Assembly: GCA_947685225.1 (NCBI GenBank)
Contig: CANTUV010000014.1
Location: forward strand, 6,324,001-6,388,000
Reading direction: 5' to 3'
Length of the DNA: 64,000 nt
Origin: Garcia nutans
Taxonomy: Eukaryota > Streptophyta > Magnoliopsida > Malpighiales > Euphorbiaceae
Part shown: positions 37,101 to 49,967 of the stretch, piece by piece
Layout of the letters: every line of letters begins with the position of its first letter
How positions within the stretch are numbered: the stretch's first letter is position 1
The notes under the pieces: generated by a model
Told to the model about the DNA's origin: nothing
What the model saw: only the letters and a program-made list of their open reading frames with translations
Database searches by the model: none
Program-made: the position numbers and the translations under genes

Positions 37101-37374
37101 AGAGAGGCAGAGGTAGGCCTAAACTGACTTGGTCAAAGGTGGTCCAAAATGATTTTATGATGTTACATCTATCAGAAAAGACAACCTTAAATTGTATTGA
37201 GTGAAAAAGAAGAATCCATATAGCCGACCCCAATTGACTTGGGATTAAGGCTTTGTTGTTGTTGTTGTGCAGTGACATATTACCAAAAATGACATAATTT
37301 TAATTTATTTAAATTAACATTGTTTACTTAGATTACGTGGGCTGTTAATTGAGTTTTAGGCTTTAAATTTCGAA

Positions 37375-37985
37375 AAAATAACACTTTTTATCATATTTTT
37401 AAAAAAATTTTATTTTTTATCAGGGTAATTTATTCATTTTATTATAAATTCATGATAAACTGATTATAAACTGTATAAAATTTATAAACTCATTATAAAC
37501 TTATGATAAACTCATTGTAAAATCTTTATAAACTAATAAAAATTTAGTATTTTAGTAAATATTTTATAAATTTTGATATTTTAGTAAATATTTTATATAT
37601 ATGGTAAATTTAGAATTATTTTCAATTATTTTTATATTTTTATCAAAATCCCTCAAATTTCTTATGAGAGTCTTTCACAAACTAGGCTTCAGGCTATTTG
37701 AAAACGAAAATAACAACTTTCATCATATATTTTTTAAAATTTTTATTTTTTATCAAAAATATTTTAATTATTTTATTATAAACTCAAAATAAATCTATAA
37801 TAAACTCATTATAAATTATATAAAATTTATAAATTCATAATAAATTTATTATAAAATAATAAAAATTTATTATTTTGATAAATAATTTATAAATTATGAT
37901 ATTTTAATAAATAATTAATGAATACAGTAAATTTGAAATTTCATTTAGTTTTTTTTTTTGTATTTTTATCAAAATTCCTATCTAA
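37375..37985 (+). repeat. AT-rich dispersed repeat family 1, copies B and C
   Basis: Two modules in tandem (about 37375-37640 and 37690-37985). Each repeats the TTATAAACTCATTATAAA words and ends in a T-rich block containing TTTTTATCAAAATCCCT or a close variant. Confidence 0.6.
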
Positions 37986-38029
37986 AAAGACTTTTTATAA
38001 AACTACCTATAAATTTAAAAAATATGATT

Positions 38030-38700
38030 GTTATTAAAAATTTTAAAAATACCTAAAAAATTTATAAATTTATAAAAATATTATACATCATCATTTTATA
38101 CAATTTATAAATGTTATATATATTTATTATGTATATATTATAAAATTCTTTAAAAAATATAAAAATTAAGTTTATTTTAAATATTATTTTATAAAATAAT
38201 ACCTTTAAGGAAAAAATAACATAATTTTATAAAAAAATTTCAAAAAAAAAATTAAGAATATTATTTTGTAATATAATTTTATATATTTCAGATATGATGT
38301 GTATATGTTATAGATATGTCGTACATATATTATGCATATATTATCTTTTAGCCTTTATATATTATACAACATTTATATTTTGCTCAATCATAATATATGT
38401 ATTATAGATATGCGTCTTATAGCCTTATATATGTTAGTTAATTATAATATATATATTATAGATACGTTATATATTTGTTGTGTATAAGTTATTATTTGTT
38501 TTGTATATAGTATATATATGTTGTGTGTATATTATATATATATATATGTTGTATATAATGAGAATATAATAAAAAATTATTTATGAATAAAAAAATAAAT
38601 ACAAATAAAATATGAAAAAATAAAAATAAAAAATTATAAAAATAAAAAAGAAACAACGTGAAAAAATATAAGAAAGAAAAAAAAAAGCCGCGCTGTATTA
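38030..38700 (-). repeat. AT-rich dispersed repeat family 2, copy B (inverted)
   Basis: In reverse complement it follows the same order as 32000-32960: a T-rich block, then ACATATA and CTATAATTAA words. Edges approximate. Confidence 0.45.
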
Positions 38701-38872
38701 TTTAAAAAAAAAATTGTTAAGCCATATATTGGAAAACATGAATTGTAAACAAGATATTTGATGTAAATTTCTCTGCCTAAAATTCAATCCAATCTGGCCT
38801 GAAAATACTCCTTAACGAGCTCCTAATATATAGAATAAATTATACCAAATATTATATTTTTATTTTTATTTT

Positions 38873-39079
38873 TTTGGATACTAAGGAGACCACTAACGGA
38901 CCGGGTAATATTGTGGGCTACACAGCATGGGGGTAGCCCTCCCCTGAGCACCATAGAGGTACTAGCATGCACTATAATGGTGCTGAATGTGTGGTCGGCA
39001 GGAATCGAACCCGAGACCTCCGCATCCTACCAACTTTTTTGGAAGGTAGGATGACCAACCAGGCCACATCCTGATTGAC
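38873..39079 (-). mobile_element. tRNA-derived SINE
   Basis: On the minus strand the element starts with a pol III box A-like TGGCCTGGTTGG. It then has a box B-like GGGTTCGATTCCTGCC, an unrelated body, and an A-rich tail toward 38873. It is flanked by a perfect 17-bp duplication ATTTTTATTTTTATTTT at 38856-38872 and 39080-39096. The spacing of the boxes is widened by a short insertion. The family is not recognised. Confidence 0.85.
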
Positions 39080-39089
39080 ATTTTTATTT

Positions 39090-39800
39090 TTATTTTAACA
39101 CTGTTATTTTCATTTATCTTTTAGTTTTTTTCATTTTTACTTTTCATTTAGCTATATTTTAAAAAATACAAAACTTTTTTTCTCGCCCTTTTTGAGCTGC
39201 TATCACCACGAAACAAACTCTGCGAGTTTTATTCAATACATTGAATTTCCATACTCCTCATTTGATGCATTAGATTGCCTTTTTTTCTAATTAATTTTAT
39301 TTTGATTTTGTTCCTTTTCAAATTTAGTGTTAGAATCTCTTTTTTTCAATTGTAATGCATTTTACATGTTTAATAAAATATTTTAAAAAAAAATTTCTTC
39401 TGTAATTTTTTTATTATTCTTTTTCAACTTGTATTTCCTGAAAAAGTATATCACCTTATTTTTTTAATATATTTATTTTATTTTTTATTAATTTGTATTT
39501 ATATTGTTTTGTCATATGAGTGTTGTATATATTAAATAATATATATACAGCATATATACTATAATTAATCAGCATATAAAAGTTAGAACACAATATATAT
39601 GTGACATCTACATAATATATATATATATATATATATTATAATTTAAGCAGCATATAAATCTGTATATATTTTTTGCTTGGAATTCAATGTATACTTGACA
39701 TATATACTATAATTAAATAACATATAAAGTCTATACATTTTTCTCACTTAGAACATAATATATAGGACATTTACGAGATATATACACAACTTCTATATTA
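39090..39800 (+). repeat. AT-rich dispersed repeat family 2, copy C
   Basis: Contains ACTATAATTAATCAGCATAT and AAAAGTTAGAACACAATATA, matching words in 32480-32700. The SINE sits at its left edge. Confidence 0.5.
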
Positions 39801-42800
39801 TTATTATCATTTTCTGAATTAGAAGGTACGTGATAGACACTAATGAACAAAAAAATACGTGACATTCAGAATTTATAATCAGCCTAATAACTTATTACCC
39901 GAGAAAATATATTATGACAGTCATCGTTATCTCAAAATATGACATATGGATCAACTAGTTATGCACAATTAGTATAACATCAAATCATCATCATCGAATA
40001 TTGGTTAATAAATACATCTAATCAAACAACAAAACTAGATAGAAAGATAAATGAAAAAAGTAATATCATGCGGAGTACCAAGATACAACAATTATAATAT
40101 AACCATACAATGAAATGTGTAGATAATACTCCTTCCAATAAATGAAAAGCAAGATAACTCATCAAAAAATTTCTCCCAAACTTAACCTGTAATCTATAGG
40201 AAAAATGGTGAATAAGAATGAGAATTTGACTCGATGAGCTATATAGTAATTATTATAATATTTCGTTTTCATGTAAATAGTACTTTGTGCAAATGTAAAT
40301 CAAGCAAATAAATCACATAATCATACAAGAATATGAGTCGGTCAATAGGGTCACACAAAATTCAAATTGGGGAGCTCATCTTCCTATCTAGTTTTTTAAG
40401 TCTAATATGATCTCTCATATTTCAACATATAGGATTCATCATCATGGCCTTAGTTAAGCAGTGTTACTCTACTAACAAGCAGCGCTGATTATAAGAAAAC
40501 TTCCACCATTACGCTAGTTTTAAACTCATCATCTTATAATATTATTATAATATAACTTATATTTTAGATCGTGTGTAGTTTCATATTATTCTAGCTCTAT
40601 TTGACATACATATAACATCTATCAAGTAATCAACTCAGGCACTAACATATATTATATTTTTATAATATAACATTGATAATAATAATTGTATATATATATA
40701 CTACACAAGCAATTAATATATTTATATAATGTAAATCATAAGAATATTGTATTATATTAATCTATATAAATTATGAATTTCATAAAAATTAAATGAGCTC
40801 CCCTCAATAATACAATCACCGAATAAATGGAAAAGACACCTCATATAAAAGTTTCGAGCAACAAACAAAAGGTATTAGAATAAGGATGAGCCAACAACTA
40901 TAAATATTATGCTGAACAATTATTTTCTTTCCATAAAGTTTTTTTTAACTCATTTATATAAATAAACATCTAAATTAATATAATTGATTTTTGGCTTATA
41001 AAGCATTTAGTCATTAATACACTTTTAAATCATACATATACATACACACACAGGCATAGAACTCTTCAAAAAAAAAATACTTAATTTATGATTAAAGGAA
41101 AGGTCAAATGTTTAAATAAACTTCAAAAGTATTTTCACTATCTTAATTCAGTCATTGATTTTTTTTGGACCAAATATGTTCTTTTTCTTTAAAAAAAAAT
41201 AGGTCATTTAGACCATTATAATTAAAAAAAATTAATTTTCCGATAAATTACTGAAGTGATACTATATGATCCACTTTATTCATTTTATATTTTAAACATT
41301 TAAAAATAATATTTTTTTACATATTATAAAAATAAATATTTTATATGCTACATCATATTTTAAAAAATCAAAATACAAATAATATTTTTTATTAATACTA
41401 ATTTCTATATGCTAAAAAAATTAATTTTCATAATTTTTAATTCACAATTTAATATTTATTAAATTTTGTTTTTTTTTATAAATTGTTAAACATTGATAAG
41501 TAGAGTATGATTTTTTTTTTCTTAGTTGCAAAACAAAATATTTTTTTTTATTTCTAGATGCTTTTATTTTAATAAAAATAATTTTTTTCTTATTTGAAAA
41601 TCTTTAATATATATTAACTTTTATTTTTTATTTTGATTTATATTAAATAATATATTTTGATTATTTAAAAAATATAAAATAAATAAAATGAGTCTCACCG
41701 TGCTATCTCATTTTTTTTTAACAATAAGTTAATTTTTCTTTAATAATAAAGATGCAAATGACCCATTTTTTATATAAAAAGAAAGGGCTTTTGATAAAAA
41801 TAAAAGAAAAATTAAAAATAATTTTAAATATACTATATTTATGAAATATTTAATAAAAAAATTTTAGAATTTATAAAATATTTACCAAAATATTAAATTT
41901 TTATTAGTTTATAGAGAGTTTAAAATGAGTTTATAATTAGTTTACAATAAGTTTATAAATTTCACATAATTTATAATGAGTTTATAATAAAATAACTAAA
42001 ATAATTCTGGTAAAAAAATAAAAATTTTTAAAAATATGGTGGAGGGTGTCATTTTTTTTCAAAAAGAAAAGGGTATGTTTAGTCAAAAAAAAAATTTAAG
42101 TGTTGAATTAATATAGTAGTAATAATTTATGGGCTTATTTAAAGTATATATATTTTTAATCTTTATTATTAATATATATTTTAATTCAATTAAAAAGAAT
42201 TAAGAATAAAAAAAATTAATTTGATGGTTAAAATTTGCTTTGTTATGCAATTTTAGTTTTAAAATAAATCTCTTTATTCATAATATTCTCAATCTTCTTT
42301 CTTATATATATATACATATTAACGTTATATTATTGTATTATGGAAGGAATTTGAAAGAAGCTGGTTATAAAATTTGGTTAAGAAAAAGAAAAAATGCAAA
42401 AGATAAGGATAAATTATAGGTAAACGTTGGGTCATTTGTCAAGCTTCTCATGTATTTTTATTTAATAACAGCCGTTTCTTATTTAGAATATTAGTTTAAA
42501 AATGCCTTTCAAAAAAAAATATTAGTTTAAAAATATTTAGCTATTTGTCTCTGGATACTCATAATCAGTAATCAACTTAACTCAGCATGAATGGACGTTT
42601 TGTTACGATGTGGAGATAAATTAACGGTGAAGGTGGCTAAGAAGGCGTTTGATCTTTTTTTTTTTATTTAAAAAAAGAAGCTTGTGAGCACCAAATATTT
42701 TTAAACTAATATAAGGCTAATACACGGTTAAAATATTTAATTAAAAATAACTTATAAATATATTTATTACTAGAATGACTAAAAAATATATTCAATGAAT

Positions 42801-43353
42801 TATAATAAAAAATATTTAATAAATTTTAAAAATAAATAGAGATAACATAAGAAATTATTTTGTCAAATGTAAATAAAGTGTCTATCGGTACTAAATTGAT
42901 CTCCTAATTTATTTTTTTAAGCTTATAATAAGAATTTATAAGCTAATAAGAATTTATAAGACTTATAAATTAGTCATATTGGCTTATAAGCTAGGCCCAA
43001 CACCCTCTAAAGACAACCAGTGTGTTTCATCATGCAACATGCATTACTTTTAAGTAATGAGAACTACTTTGACTAATGCTGATAAGTGCTTATTTTTTGT
43101 AAATTTTTTGTTTCCGCACTATTTTTGTATTTTTTTTTTCTTTTCAAGTTATTAATGTAAATTTCCCAAGAGAAAATGAGATCAAATAAAGCCAATTTTG
43201 CCATATATTTTACATTTTGATTGCTTGCTTGCTTAATCCAGCAGACCATTGCCATCACTTGCATTCTCTACCATGTAAATGGAGATTACCAACAGTTAAG
43301 AAGAATTAATCTCTTCATTTCCTCTTAATGTAATAATCAAACAATGGAGTATG
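39801..43353. other. AT-rich intergenic region
   Basis: No gene is recognised. The part at about 39800-40900 has more even composition and may be an old repeat, but I cannot name it. One inverted family-1 repeat copy lies at about 41785-42070. Confidence 0.5.
41785..42070 (-). repeat. AT-rich dispersed repeat family 1, copy D (inverted)
   Basis: The reverse complement contains TTATAAACTCATTATAAATT and the AATATTTTATAAATTC block seen in copies A-C. Confidence 0.6.
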
Positions 43354-46300
43354 CTAGGAGGTTGTATCCCCTTCTTTTGATGGATCCCACCCTGGAGGCT
43401 TGATGTTTGGCCAATCACCACGGCATCCTAACCTAATATAAAGACTCTTCTTGCCTTCAAAACAGAATAACAGGGTTTGTTAATATCAGTTGAACTTAAA
43501 TTCTTCACTTCAGTTTCTAATGAATTCGGTCTAATAAAGCATTATTATTCTGAGTTTAGACAAAGCAAATCAACATGATCAGTGATTTCATAGACAGACA
43601 TAACAATCTTGTGCATGTCAGCCACCTACCAACCTCTACAAGGTTGTCTCCATATTGTATCCTGCTAGTTCTCAATTTTCTTGAATTCACGGAACTATCA
43701 TCGAATGGCAGAACAATTTTTCTTTCAAATACAATGTCCCTTTGACATGAATGCATTTGAAATGAAGGTCTATTTGGACTAGTTTTTCAGGTGAAAAATC
43801 ATGCAACACCTACATAATGTCAAATTCAAATGTCTCTTCATTTTCAATCCTCATCTATCCAAATAGACCACTATGGAGTTTGTAGATCAGAGATTATTCA
43901 AGTTTGTTCACTTCGAACATCTTCTTTAACAATTCTTTTGGAAAACCACAAACAAATAAGCTCACCATTTTCTAGGACTATAAAACGCAGGTAGAACCTT
44001 TGTGATAGCATGGAAAAGTACCTGGAAGTTTCTTGTCTGACAGAATAAATTGTTTGAGGGCACTCAGGGATGCCTGAGCCACACTTTTGGCATGATCTCT
44101 ATCCCAACCTTGGATCTTGACGACTGCATCAGCATTTGTGTATGCTAGGCAACCATCTTCAATATTCCTTTTTGCCTCCACCTTTGCCGAATCCTCATCT
44201 GCCATCAAATATTATTAGCATAATAGTAGCAGCTATGATGGTCATAGACACGTTGAAAATTAAGCACTTGTAATTCTGTTATTTTTCATTTTTATGCTAC
44301 TGCATTTTAATTTATTATTTTGTAATTCTAAGGATCCCAACTTCCAAGCAGAGGAAATAGAGATTATTTAAGGACTATATATATATTACATATTAGTTCA
44401 TTGATTAGTCATTGGACCTTAATCTATATATAGAGTTCATTTTGCCTATCCTTATTCTAATGTTATTTGACAAATTGGAAGTCCAAATACAAGGTGCTGG
44501 TGAGCTGCATCAGGTAGAGACTCATAATAGATGATTATTGTTGACACATGCTAACATGAGTTTGCTAACATGGGTTGCTTCTCTAAAATGCAGCAACAAA
44601 CAAATGCAAAGCACAAGTTACCTATGGCTTCAGTCTGTGATAGCCAAACAGTAAATCCTGCATAAAGATGTCGCCATTTATCAGCCCTTCCAGCAGCTCC
44701 CAGCTTGCCTCCCAATGTTGAAACAACAGAGCGAACATGACTGGAGCACCAACCAAACCAAGGAAAACATACTTACCTGACCGTAAATAATCTGAAAAAC
44801 AAATCAAACCACATATTGTACCTGCTCAGGCTTTCTAATATAGCACATTCTGCATCAGCTACAGTGTCAGAACCTTCAGCAAGAGCCCCTAGATTTAATA
44901 ACAATTGTTACTGCATGGCAAGATTGGTAATAGAAGTCATTTTAAGCACTCATTCTGAAGTTTCCCTCTAGAGTCATCTGATGATGTTAAAGGAAAAATA
45001 ACAAAAGGAATTTCAGCATTATATGATTTTGGATTTATAAAATAGAATGTTGGCTCAGTGAAGTTAAAAATATAATTGAGAGTTTATGCGATCTTTTATC
45101 ATCTAATGTTGAAAGAAAATGCCTGAACACAGTGGAACTTTTATTTTGCAGGACTTTAACAGCAGCAATTTCGTTGCTTAGTTCCGAAAAAGACTTTAAA
45201 AGAGATATAATAGCAATGTCCACAATGATTAATCTTTTTCAGTGGCTGTATCAAATTGAATTCTTATACTCACATGAATCAATTGTTTGCTTGGCAAATG
45301 TTTCCAGCAACTCTTGTGTATCAAGGGGAGTATACCTGAAAATTTATCCAAGAAATACTTAATGCAAAGGAAAACATAAAATTCAGCCTGTTTTTTGATA
45401 CTTAACCAAAGACGGATGCTGAACAGTACTCCATTTAAATTAAAGCTAGAATTAACCAGTAACTAGTATGTTACCTATGAATATCAACTTCCACAAACAT
45501 GATAAAAGAGAGATGCCATAGCAAAAAAGGAGTTGAAGAAAAAAAAATCTACAAGCCACACAAGAAATAGAAATATGAAACCAAAATGGAGCTAGCTTGA
45601 ACTAGTATTCAAAATACTACAGCTCAATTCTATTAGACTTGATTATTATTATAAAAAATAAATCTATCTTATTTATTAATGTTAAATTAAAGTCTGATAA
45701 ACTGAATAGGCTCTAGCTCGAGATTGAACTAATAAATTATATATAATATAACTACTCAATTAGACTCGTGAACCACTTGAGTCAAATATTATACTCAAAC
45801 TCAATATGCTAGAGCTCATTACTCAAACTGCTAGAGCTCAACCTGAGTCGAATTCACTGCGAGTCAAGTTTGAGAAACTCACTAGTAGTTCAACTTATTT
45901 ACACTCCTAGGTGGTGTAGGGTGGATTTTATAATAAACTTGTCACACCAGTATTAGTTCAAAACTCAAAGGAAGATATGTTAATACCCAAGACCAATGGC
46001 AAGTTCTCGAGCCACTTTTTGGTTAATTTCAGTTGAATGGCCAACAATGTAGATTGATGTCCCTTTCAGTAGCTGCAAAGCTCCTGCTGTCAAGGATTCC
46101 CATGACTCCACAATGTCAGGCCATTTCAAATCTGGATCCTGCTTCTTCAAGTTAATAACAAGTTCATCATCATCTATATACCTGTTTAAAACAAAAGAAT
46201 TCTCATATATCAAAAATATAGAAAAAACTGAAATAGAAAACTGAATCCATGTGCAATTGAGCATCACAAACAAACAAACCAGATTGTCTCAGCAGACTTT

Positions 46301-47065
46301 ATTCTGTCAAATAGATTATTAGTTTCTATAAGTGTGATTAGAGACCCTAAGCGTTGTAATCTCACAATTAAGGATCTACCATCTGCATCCACAAATACAT
46401 CTCTAGAACTCAGAAAATCTTGATTCCCAAGCGGTAATCTCAATTCCACCTCTGAAGACCCATCAGAAAACTGCATAATATGTACATTTCAATGGTAAAG
46501 AATCAAAATATATAATATATAAAACAATCCCCGAATTCAAGAAAATACAGAAAATAATTAAAAAAAAAACTGCATCATATTTACATTTTAATTGTAAAGA
46601 ATGAAAATAAAATAAAATAACCTAAATTCAAGAAAAAACAGAAAGAATTAAAAAAAAATGCATCATATTTACATTTCAATAGTAAAGAATAAAATAATAA
46701 TAATAATTTCAAGAAAGTACAGAGAAAGATTAAAACAAAGAATAGCTCTCCCCTTTGAGATAATATTTTCTGGGAAACCAAACAGAAGGTAAGAATAAGC
46801 AAAATACCTCGTAATTGGTGGTGGTGGTGGTAGGCGAAGAGATAGTGCTGCAGGAGAGGCGATTGTATCTCTTGTAGGTGGAAACAAAGAAATTATTAAA
46901 GGTGGAGGGAATTGAAAGAGATATATTATTAGTAATATGAATAGGTAGTAAAGAGGATTTAGAAATGGGAAATGAAAGAGGAAGCTTTTGAAGAGAGGTT
47001 TTAATGGGGTTTTGGGAGAGTGAAGCTGTGGTGACAGTAGCAGGGGTGGTGGTAGCCATAGCCAT
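43354..47065 (-). CDS. Shikimate kinase-like protein 2, chloroplastic (SKL2)
   Basis: Exons are 47065-46808, 46470-46280, 46181-45987, 45335-45274, 44888-44822, 44740-44622, 44198-44022 and 43454-43354. All introns are GT-AG and every phase closes. The 1170-nt CDS gives 389 residues, about the size of the Arabidopsis protein. The first exon is a Ser/Thr-rich, acid-poor chloroplast transit peptide. Residues about 87-150 (EVELRL...VFVDADGRSL) look like a p23/HSP20-type beta-sandwich. The rest resembles shikimate kinase: KWPDIVESWESLTAG, IYIVGHSTEINQKVAREL, AAGRADKWRHLYAGFTVWLS and LGCRGDWPNIKPPGW. The Walker A lysine motif GxGKS/T is replaced by GHSTEINQK, so phosphorylation of shikimate is unlikely. 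Family knowledge calls it a probably inactive kinase of plastids with unsettled function. The choice of ATG at 47065 gives an MAMATTT start. Confidence 0.96.
45590..45910. repeat. Possible non-autonomous transposon relic in SKL2 intron 3
   Basis: The segment is rich in GAGCTC and ACTCGAG-like words. In reverse complement it ends CTAGGAGTGTAAATAAGTTG, resembling the TAGGGGTGTAAA-type repeats common in plants. No target duplication was found and the left edge is uncertain. Confidence 0.35.
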
Positions 47066-48163
47066 GTCTTTTGCTGCTGATAAGAGTAATATCCAATAAG
47101 TATCAAATTCAATATTCAGTAATATTATAAATTATATTATTAATTTATTGTAATGAAAATAATAATTCATTAATTTATTTATTTTTTCCATAATACAAAC
47201 AACTAGAATCGAGCATTTACTATTTAAAATATTATCCATGTTATACATATATAAACTGATAATGAAAAAAATATTGAAAAAATGATACATAATCAATTTT
47301 TGTAAATAATATTATCTTATTTTTTAAATTAATTTTTATTTAATTTTAATAATTTATATAAAATCTTAAATTTTATATTTATTATATTTATAACTATTAA
47401 TCTTCTAATAAATATTTATACATTTATATAATTTTATAATATTAATTAAATAAATAATATTTATGACTTTTAATTTTTTTATAAAATAATTATACATTAA
47501 TATAATTAAATATTATTAATTGATTTATAAATATTTTTTAAAAAATTAAAAAATATATGACACTTAACAGTTGTAATAAATTAATTATAAATTAATTAAT
47601 TAATTTATAATAATTATTAATTTAATTATTTTTAAAATTTTAAAAAAATAAATAATAAAATATATGACTTTTTATAAAATATAAATTAATTACATATTAA
47701 TATATTTTAAAAATTTTAAGGTTTAAAATTTATATAATTCTTAACCTTCATAAAAAAAATTAATTATAAATTAAATAATTTATTTATAATAATTACTAAT
47801 TTATATATTTTAAAATTTTAAAAATTAAAATTAAAAAATATAATATTTGACATTATATATATAGACACACCATCAAATTTAAAAAAAAAGATTAACTCAC
47901 ATTTTTTCAATTAATTTTTTATTTTATTTTAATAATTTTTTAAAATTTAATAAGTAATAAATTATATTGGTTACTTTTAATCTTTTATAAATTAATTACA
48001 TATTAATATAATTCAATAATATATTTATATTTTTAAAAAAAATTAAAAATTTTAAAAATATAAAACTCTTAACATTCATAATAAATTAATTATAAATAAT
48101 AATAATTAATTTATATATTTTAGATATTTAAAAAATTAAACAACAAAATTCATAGTATTTGTT
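47066..48163. other. AT-rich region upstream of SKL2
   Basis: It should hold the SKL2 promoter. An A/T-rich TATA-like stretch lies about 60-80 bp upstream of the ATG. Beyond 47150 the sequence is almost only A and T with no feature. Confidence 0.45.
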
Positions 48164-49210
48164 GTGTCGTGGCTCTCATTAACACAAAATGAGTGGTTTA
48201 ATTGGGTAATATGATTTGTCATAAAAAAACGCAATTCGTGTAGTTAGGGTTTGAAAAACATATTGCACCTTAATTTTGCAATTATGGTTTTCTTTAGTAA
48301 CAATTTCTCAATTTGCATTCTAATTTCAATCCTCTCTTTCTAATCTCTAACTACCCACAATTGTATTTCCGGTGTCGTATCTTCACCCAATTTCATTCTC
48401 CATCTCATATTTATCTATTTTTTTTCTTGAGATGTGCTAAATCTAGATTGAAAGAGAAGTGAAAGAGAGTGAAGATGAGTGAAAGCTAGAAGTTCTAGCT
48501 AGGGACAGTAGGGGCTATGATTTTATTAGCTGCACTGTTGGTGTCTATTGTTTTATGCAATAATGCTCTAATTAGTACACTCGGCTTCACATTTGGTTAG
48601 TAAACAGTTTATTTTAGGTTCAAGATCAGTGAATAATCTTTCTAATGATAAGTAAACATTTTCTCCATATTCATTTTATTCTCTGTATTTGTAATTTTTA
48701 TTTTATTTTCTAAGGATAATAGATCACTCATTTGTAATGCATGTTTTAGGTTCAAGATCAGTTAATATGCTTTCTTACTTTTTCTTTTCTTTTTCTTTGT
48801 TTTGGTTCAATTATTTGTAGATCTAATATTAATTTTGCCTTTTGAGTAGTAATTTTTGTGCAATTTTAGAAATACAAATTGTCTAATTTCTTTCTTTGAT
48901 TAAGTAAATATGGATGCAAAATGAAAGCTAAGTTATATCTTCTTAAATACGTTTGTTCATGAGTGATGATTGTGTAGGTATTAATTATCAAAATCTTAAT
49001 GAGTTTTGATTCCTTTAAAGTAAATGTAATTGAAATAATTTGTTCAAAAATTAGAGTGCAAATTGAGAAATTGATACCAAAGAGAACTAGAATTGCAAAA
49101 TAAGGGTGCAATATGTTCCTCAAACCCTAACTACCCGAATTGGGTATTTTTTTGACACATCAAATTGCCCAATCAGATCACTAATTGTGCATATATGAGA
49201 CCCATAACAC
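48164..49210. mobile_element. MULE-like MITE with long inverted repeats
   Basis: About 1.05 kb. The two ends are inverted copies of each other over roughly 170-180 bp. The left arm has GTAGTTAGGGTTTG, ATATTGCACC and CAATTTCTCAATTTGCA; the right arm carries the same words in the same order in reverse complement. Long terminal inverted repeats without coding capacity are typical of Mutator-like elements. A 9-bp target duplication was not resolved, so the exact ends may be off by several bases. Confidence 0.75.
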
Positions 49211-49245
49211 TTCACATCAATTCCTATTAATCCCTATTAACTAGA

Positions 49246-49967
49246 GGTAAAAAAAATGAGCCATAACACGCAAACACGACGCATAAAATGCAGAGAATTA
49301 TCGAGTTATGACTGATCCTTACCTGGTTTGAGTAAAAAACGGGCTGAACATCTTTATGACAATGTCTAAAACAGGTTGTGTAGCGGATTGACATGCAAAC
49401 CCACTACAACATGTTTAATTAAAATGATGTAGTTTTGATACAATTCAAAACTAGGTCATTTTGAGTTTTAATAAGTAATAACCTAAATCTAATATCCTTC
49501 TCTACTTTAAACTTCAAACTTCAACCCTACTCACAGCCGCCTCTCTCTCCTTCTTCACAGCCTCACATCCATCCTCTTACTTCTCTCTTTTTTGCTCACC
49601 ACCTCACATCTCTCTCATTGGAAAAATCTTAATTCTTAAGAGAACCTTACATCTGAATATTTGATAAGGGCGAAGAACCTTAAGAGTTAGGAGAAGCAGT
49701 ATCAACTCAATAAGTTAACTCAACATTTCTCTTCATTTCTGAGAAGTTTCTCTTCATATACGATGAATTTAGGTGATTGTTTATGATTTTCCTGTGTGGA
49801 TTTGCTTGGATGACATGAATTTTGCATGTTATTGAAAATAGATTTCTGAAATTTAATCAATACTTTGTTTTATGGGTATTATTTATTTTGTGATTTTTTT
49901 TTGGGTTTAAAACTTGGGTATTGCATAAATATATTGATTATTCTTGTGACTTTTTTGGATTGTGGTG
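49246..49967 (+). mobile_element. Possible 5' part of a hAT element interrupted by the Athila insertion
   Basis: Starts TAGAGGTAAAAAAAATGAGC, like the C/TAGAGGTGGCAAAATG ends of plant hAT elements. A CT-rich leader-like stretch (49530-49620) follows, then intron-like sequence up to the Athila LTR. The sequence after the Athila element leads to a BED-finger frame. The right end lies beyond the window, so the link is inferred. Confidence 0.4.

Larger units (their letters stand above)
33996..37270 (+). mobile_element. RTE-type LINE, near full length, inactive
   Basis: A 3.3 kb non-LTR retrotransposon with endonuclease followed by reverse transcriptase. It ends in the (TTG)n tail typical of plant RTE elements, after CCCCAATTGACTTGGGATTA. 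It is flanked by a perfect 16-bp duplication AGTGACATATTACCAA at 33980-33995 and 37271-37286, so both ends are well placed. The two protein domains are broken by many stops and frameshifts. Confidence 0.9.

Noticed and set aside
38950..39060. A genuine tRNA gene on the minus strand
   Set aside because: Box A and B are present, but the cloverleaf does not close, an insertion lies between the boxes, and flanking duplications plus an A-rich tail indicate a SINE.
39800..40900. Possible old LTR or internal retrotransposon fragment
   Set aside because: Composition is suggestive, but no coding motif, repeat partner or boundary was found.
42650..43015. Possible hAT MITE with AAGGCGTTTG / AGGGTGTTGG ends
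   Set aside because: The ends match weakly and no 8-bp duplication could be found.
46669..47112. 147-codon frame overlapping the SKL2 first exon
   Set aside because: Out of phase with the exon 2 junction; the 47065 frame gives a transit peptide and joins correctly.
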